This document shows, one piece after another, positions 6,261 to 9,260 of a DNA stretch of 9,260 nucleotides (positions are counted from its first letter, which is position 1; each line of letters opens with the position of its first letter). The position numbers were made by a program, and so were the translations under genes. The notes under the pieces are model-generated. The model was given only the letters and a program-made list of their open reading frames with translations. It did no database searches and was not told the origin of the DNA. The stretch comes from an uncultured Streptococcus sp. Its GTDB lineage: Bacteria > Bacillota > Bacilli > Lactobacillales > Streptococcaceae. The stretch lies in contig CABSRC010000066.1 of NCBI GenBank assembly GCA_902480035.1, forward strand, positions 1-9,260, written 5' to 3'.

Positions 6261-6785
6261 TCAATCGAAAATTACAAACCAGATTTTGCGGTGGAAGCAG
6301 CCTATGATCTCACCGTTACAGACTTGAAAAAACAGGGCATCAAGGCCGTTCTTGTGGATTTGGATAATACCTTGATTGCTTGGAACAATCCGGATGGAAC
6401 TCCTGAGATGCGCCAGTGGTTGCATGACCTTCGTGATGGGGGGATCCGGGTTATCGTGGTGTCTAATAATAGTCCGAAACGGGTCAAGCGTGCGGTTGAG
6501 AAATTTGATATTGACTATGAAGCTTGGTCGCTCAAGCCCTTTACTTTTGGGATTGATCGGGCTCTCAAACGTTTCCACTATGAGAAAAATGAAGTAGTCA
6601 TGGTGGGTGATCAGTTGATGACCGATATTCGGGCTGCTCATCGGGCGGGTATTCGTTCGATTTTGGTCAAGCCTTTGGTCGAGCATGACTCTATCAAGAC
6701 GCAGATTAACCGGGCGCGTGAACGCCGTGTGATGAAGCAAATGGCCGAAAAATATGGTCCGATTGTATATAAAAAAGGAATTTAA
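6246..6785 (+). CDS. yqeG: YqeG family HAD-type (IIIA) phosphatase
   Basis: This 179-residue protein (175 if GTG 6258 is used) belongs to the HAD phosphohydrolase superfamily, YqeG branch. The four HAD motifs are all present. Motif I is DLDNT (38-42) with the nucleophile D38 and the acid/base D40. Motif II is VVSNNS with S73. Motif III is the lysine of SLKPF (K97). Motif IV is GDQLMTD (121-127) with D122 and D127. The cap is minimal, as usual for subclass III. The physiological substrate in streptococci is not certain. The gene lies 2 bases before yqeH, which suggests translational coupling. In Firmicutes it regularly heads the cluster with yqeH, yhbY, nadD and yqeK. The start at ATG 6246 has the stronger ribosome binding site, but see the competing start at 6258. 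Confidence 0.93.
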   Translation: MEKNVSIENYKPDFAVEAAYDLTVTDLKKQGIKAVLVDLDNTLIAWNNPDGTPEMRQWLHDLRDGGIRVIVVSNNSPKRVKRAVEKFDIDYEAWSLKPFTFGIDRALKRFHYEKNEVVMVGDQLMTDIRAAHRAGIRSILVKPLVEHDSIKTQINRARERRVMKQMAEKYGPIVYKKGI

Positions 6786-6787
6786 GA

Positions 6788-7894
6788 ATGGAAGAATTAT
6801 TCTGTATTGGCTGTGGAGCCCCCATTCAGACAGAAAACAAAGAGGGGCTAGGCTATACTCCCCAATCAGCTCTTGAAAAGGGATTGGAAACAGGCGAAGT
6901 CTATTGCCAACGCTGTTTCCGTCTTCGTCACTATAATGAAATCACAGATGTGCATCTGACAGATGATGATTTCCTGAAATTGCTACACGAGGTAGGAGAT
7001 AGTGACGCTCTCGTGGTCAATGTAGTCGATATTTTTGACTTTAATGGCTCCGTCATTCCTGGCTTGCCCCGTTTTGTAGCAGGAAATGATGTGCTTTTGG
7101 TCGGAAATAAAAAGGATATCTTGCCCAAATCTGTCAAGGATAGCAAGGTGACCCATTGGTTGATGGAGCGAGCCCACGAAGAAGGCATGCGTCCTGTCGA
7201 TGTGGTCCTCACCTCTGCCCAAAACAAGAGTGCTATCAAGGATTTGATGGAAAAAATTGAGCAGCACCGCAAAGGACGTGATGTCTATGTGGTGGGTGTG
7301 ACCAACGTAGGAAAATCGACCCTCATCAATGCGATTATCCAAGAAATCACTGGGGATAAGGATATTATTACAACTTCTCGCTTCCCAGGGACAACACTGG
7401 ACAAGATTGAAATTCCACTGGACGATGGATCCTATATCTACGATACACCAGGGATTATCCATCGCCACCAGATGGCTCACTACTTGACGGCTAAAAACCT
7501 CAAGTATGTCAGCCCTAAAAAGGAAATCAAGCCCAAGACTTACCAGCTCAATCCAGAGCAAACCCTCTTCTTGGGTGGTCTAGGACGCTTTGACTTTATC
7601 AAGGGAGAAAAGCAAGGTTTCACCGCCTTCTTTGATAACGAACTCAAGCTTCATCGGACCAAACTCGAAGGAGCGACGGCCTTTTATGATAAGCATGTCG
7701 GTGGCTTATTAACTCCCCCTAACAGCAAGGAAAAAGAAGAATTCCCACCCTTGGTTTCTCATGAGTTTACCATCATGGACAAGACAGACCTCGTCATCTC
7801 TGGACTCGGCTGGATCCGTGTCAATGGAGAAGCAAAAGTAGCCGTCTGGGCACCAGAAGGCGTCGCCGTTGTCACCCGCAAAGCTATTATTTAA
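6788..7894 (+). CDS. yqeH: Circularly permuted ribosome-biogenesis GTPase YqeH
   Basis: This 368-residue protein is the GTPase needed for 30S subunit assembly in Bacillus. The treble-clef zinc site is C6-x2-C9 with C40-x2-C43. The G motifs occur in permuted order, which defines the family: G4 NKKD (107-110), G5 TSAQ (142-145), then the P-loop G1 GVTNVGKS (170-177), G2 within PGTT (200-203), and G3 DTPG (219-222). The C-terminal third (about 235-368) is the RNA/protein-binding part, with FLGGLGRFDFI and the ISGLGWIRV segment near residue 340. AAGGAA (6775-6780), inside the end of yqeG, lies 7 bases before the ATG. No convincing terminator follows. Instead there is a structured 225-base spacer before yhbY. 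The protein is complete and normal in length. Confidence 0.96.
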   Translation: MEELFCIGCGAPIQTENKEGLGYTPQSALEKGLETGEVYCQRCFRLRHYNEITDVHLTDDDFLKLLHEVGDSDALVVNVVDIFDFNGSVIPGLPRFVAGNDVLLVGNKKDILPKSVKDSKVTHWLMERAHEEGMRPVDVVLTSAQNKSAIKDLMEKIEQHRKGRDVYVVGVTNVGKSTLINAIIQEITGDKDIITTSRFPGTTLDKIEIPLDDGSYIYDTPGIIHRHQMAHYLTAKNLKYVSPKKEIKPKTYQLNPEQTLFLGGLGRFDFIKGEKQGFTAFFDNELKLHRTKLEGATAFYDKHVGGLLTPPNSKEKEEFPPLVSHEFTIMDKTDLVISGLGWIRVNGEAKVAVWAPEGVAVVTRKAII

Positions 7895-7945
7895 AAATTT
7901 GAAACAGAATGAAATTGAAGAGCGAACGAAGTGAGCTCAAATAGG

Positions 7946-8098
7946 GATCGTTATTGCCGTGGTGTAGTTGCCAATCGATAGATTGGCAAGGGAAAAATGG
8001 AGACCAAGGCTCCATTTTGAGGTGAGGAAATCCATTTTTCAAAGATGAGATCTTTGAAAAATTAGTTCCGGTCGTCCCTACCACTTAAAATAACGATC
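7946..8098 (+). other. Multi-hairpin non-coding element between yqeH and yhbY
   Basis: The 225-base gap (7895-8119) holds no credible gene but is dense in inverted repeats. An outer perfect 10-bp pairing joins GATCGTTATT (7946-7955) to AATAACGATC (8089-8098). An inner 6-bp helix, GTGGTG (7959-7964) with TACCAC (8079-8084, one G-U), continues it across a small internal loop. Inside lie three hairpins: 7968-7976 with 7981-7989 (9 bp, loop 4), 7994-8002 with 8010-8018 (9 bp, loop 7), and 8035-8045 with 8051-8061 (11 bp, loop 5). A competing pairing is possible: AAAAATGGA (7993-8001) also matches TCCATTTTT (8031-8039), which would break the second and third hairpins. No hairpin is followed by a T-run, so it is not an ordinary terminator. 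It could be a small palindromic mobile repeat with terminal inverted repeats, or a structured leader of yhbY. No target-site duplication is evident. Confidence 0.7.
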
Positions 8099-8119
8099 AA
8101 AAAATAAGGAAGTAAAAAC

Positions 8120-8431
8120 ATGACATTAACATCCAAACAACGGGCTTTCCTCAATAGCCAAGCCCACAGCCTCAAACCGATTATCCAAATCGGGAAAAAC
8201 GGGCTTAACGATCAAATCAAAACCAGTGTTCGCCAAGCACTAGACGCTCGCGAACTGATCAAGGTCACCCTCCTTCAAAATACGGACGAGAATATCCATG
8301 AAGTAGCGGAAATCTTGGAAGAAGAAATCGGTGTGGATACGGTTCAAAAAATTGGACGAATCCTCATCTTGTATAAACAATCAAGCAAAAAAGAAAACCG
8401 GAAGATTTCAGTCAAAGTAAAAGAAATCTAA
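8120..8431 (+). CDS. yhbY: YhbY family CRM-domain RNA-binding protein
   Basis: This 103-residue protein consists almost wholly of one CRM (YhbY) domain, an RNA-binding fold associated with pre-50S ribosomal particles. It begins LTSKQRAFLNSQAHSLKPII (3-22) and carries the signature GKNGL (25-29) in the loop that contacts RNA. ELIKVTLLQNT (45-55) and IGRILILYK (78-86) follow. The basic tail (residues 87-101) is rich in Lys and Arg. AAGGAAG (8106-8112) lies 7 bases before the ATG. The structured element at 7946-8098 lies just upstream. nadD begins 21 bases after the stop. In Bacillus the homologue is YqeI, at the same cluster position. The call is firm, but the exact target in streptococci is not shown by the sequence. 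Confidence 0.95.
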   Translation: MTLTSKQRAFLNSQAHSLKPIIQIGKNGLNDQIKTSVRQALDARELIKVTLLQNTDENIHEVAEILEEEIGVDTVQKIGRILILYKQSSKKENRKISVKVKEI

Positions 8432-8452
8432 GACATCGAGGAGAGAAAACCT

Positions 8453-9082
8453 ATGGCAATTGAACTATTGACTCCCTTTACCAAGGTAGAGTTAGAGCCA
8501 GAGATCAAAGACAAGAAACGCAAACAAGTTGGTATTTTGGGAGGGAATTTCAATCCGGTCCACAATGCCCATTTGGTCGTTGCGGATCAAGTGCGCCAAC
8601 AATTAGGGTTAGATAAGGTGCTCTTGATGCCTGAGTATGAGCCGCCACATGTCGATGCTAAGGGGACGATTGCAGAGCACCATCGTCTCAAGATGCTGGA
8701 ATTAGCCATTGAAGGCATTGAAGGTCTGGAAATCGAGACGATTGAGCTCGAGCGGAAAGGGATTTCCTATACCTACGATACCATGCTCTTGCTCAATGAA
8801 CGAGATCCAGACACAGACTATTACTTCATTATTGGTGCAGATATGGTGGATTATTTACCCAAATGGCACCGCATCGATGAATTGGTGGAGATTGTGCAAT
8901 TTGTCGGGGTACAGCGACCACGCTATAAGGCAGGGACTTCTTATCCGGTGATCTGGGTGGATGTTCCTCTAATGGATATCTCCTCTAGTATGGTGCGCGA
9001 TTTTCTTGCTAAAGGCCGGACGCCGAATTTTATGTTGCCAAAACCAGTCTTGGACTACATCAAGAAAGAAGGTTTGTATTAA
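8453..9082 (+). CDS. nadD: Nicotinate-nucleotide adenylyltransferase NadD
   Basis: This 209-residue enzyme joins nicotinate mononucleotide and ATP to give deamido-NAD, the adenylyl-transfer step of NAD synthesis shared by the de novo and salvage routes. The nucleotidyltransferase motif GGNFNPVHNAH (30-40) contains the catalytic HxxH-type histidines H37 and H40. The second signature ISSSMVR lies at 176-182. The middle part has SYTYDT and FIIGADMVDYLPKWHRIDEL, which bind the nicotinate mononucleotide side in known NadD structures. About 25 residues precede the first strand (QVGILGG), an N-terminal extension that I recall as common in streptococcal NadD. GAGGAG (8438-8443) lies 9 bases before the ATG. 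The stop codon overlaps the start of yqeK by one base (TAATG), so the two are probably translationally coupled. Confidence 0.97.
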   Translation: MAIELLTPFTKVELEPEIKDKKRKQVGILGGNFNPVHNAHLVVADQVRQQLGLDKVLLMPEYEPPHVDAKGTIAEHHRLKMLELAIEGIEGLEIETIELERKGISYTYDTMLLLNERDPDTDYYFIIGADMVDYLPKWHRIDELVEIVQFVGVQRPRYKAGTSYPVIWVDVPLMDISSSMVRDFLAKGRTPNFMLPKPVLDYIKKEGLY

Positions 9083-9260
9083 TGACCTATGAAAACTACC
9101 TTGGCTTTTCTCGTGATATCTTGCTTGAAAAAATGCGTCAAATCCTGCCAGAAAAGCGGCTAACCCACTGTTTAGGGGTTGAGAAGGCTGCGCGTGACTT
9201 GGCCAAACGCTATGGGGCTGATGAAGAGCAGGCTGGTCTAGCAGGTTTGTTACATGACTA
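9082..9260 (+). CDS. yqeK: YqeK family HD-domain protein, 5' part (Ap4A hydrolase family)
   Basis: The gene is cut by the window edge, and 59 codons are visible. The protein starts MTYENYLGFSRDILLEKMRQ and contains the first HD-domain histidine in LTHCLGVEKAA, followed by the HD pair in GLLHDY at the very end. This is the metal-binding pattern of the YqeK branch, whose members split diadenosine tetraphosphate symmetrically into ADP. The start ATG at 9082 shares its A with the nadD stop (TAATG), so it is likely coupled to nadD. In other Firmicutes the next genes are rsfS and a methyltransferase, which would lie outside the window. Confidence 0.93.
   Translation, partial: MTYENYLGFSRDILLEKMRQILPEKRLTHCLGVEKAARDLAKRYGADEEQAGLAGLLHD

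Noticed and set aside
5713..6307. Open frames on both strands over and beside the TVP38 gene (5713-5934 plus, 5786-6196 minus, 6008-6307 plus)
   Set aside because: They are shadow frames of the membrane-protein gene and the divergent promoter region, with no protein-family features.
8035..8061. 11-bp hairpin as an intrinsic terminator of yqeG-yqeH
   Set aside because: The stem is AT-rich with T's in its 5' arm and A's in its 3' arm, and no T-run follows on the plus strand. Read-through into yhbY is more likely.
7997..8065. Mini-frames that could be leader peptides (7997-8020, 7 codons; 8045-8065, 6 codons)
   Set aside because: Purine-rich stretches upstream are badly spaced (about 3 and 16 bases), and the frames show no codon run that would suit attenuation.
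7887..8084. 65-codon minus-strand frame through the yqeH-yhbY gap
   Set aside because: It runs across the hairpin element, has no recognisable protein pattern, and overlaps the end of yqeH. The region behaves as structured non-coding DNA.

Overview
The window looks like chromosomal DNA from a Streptococcus, most likely of the mitis/sanguinis/gordonii type. The grounds are the NadD and YqeG/YqeH/YhbY/YqeK sequences, a gene order shared with other Firmicutes, AGGAGG-type ribosome binding sites, extended -10 (TGnTATAAT) promoters, and a T-box leader ahead of the valyl-tRNA synthetase operon. The species cannot be fixed from the sequence alone.

Layout. (1) 52-399: a small basic protein with an Ala/Lys-rich, histone-H1-like N-terminal half and a helix-hairpin-helix C-terminal half. 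(2) 416-4514: a valine operon. A promoter (416-444) drives a complete T-box leader with a probable GUC specifier and an intrinsic terminator. Next come a flavin-reductase-like protein (666-1244), a GNAT acetyltransferase (1231-1800, overlapping its neighbour) and valS (1830-4481), closed by a strong terminator. (3) 4514-5307: an AT-rich gene for a DUF3883/PD-(D/E)XK nuclease-like protein, with its own extended -10 promoter in the tail of the valS terminator. (4) 5424-6130, minus strand: a TVP38/TMEM64 (VTT-domain) membrane protein with its own promoter and terminator. (5) 6221 to the end: the YqeG-YqeH-YhbY-NadD-YqeK cluster, with YqeK cut by the window edge.

How they fit together. The T-box terminator precedes all three genes of the valine operon, so the two enzymes ahead of valS should be induced with it when uncharged tRNA-Val accumulates. 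The right-hand cluster joins ribosome-assembly functions (YqeH GTPase, YhbY RNA-binding protein) to NAD synthesis (NadD) and alarmone-like nucleotide turnover (YqeK). In Bacillus subtilis this cluster carries aroE between yqeH and yhbY. Here that position holds a 150-base, non-coding, multi-hairpin element (7946-8098) with competing internal pairings.

Most of the window is ordinary housekeeping sequence. The parts most worth a second look are the structured element at 7946-8098, the lone AT-rich DUF3883 nuclease gene, the non-synthetase genes inside the T-box operon, the histone-like HhH protein, and the doubtful start of yqeG.
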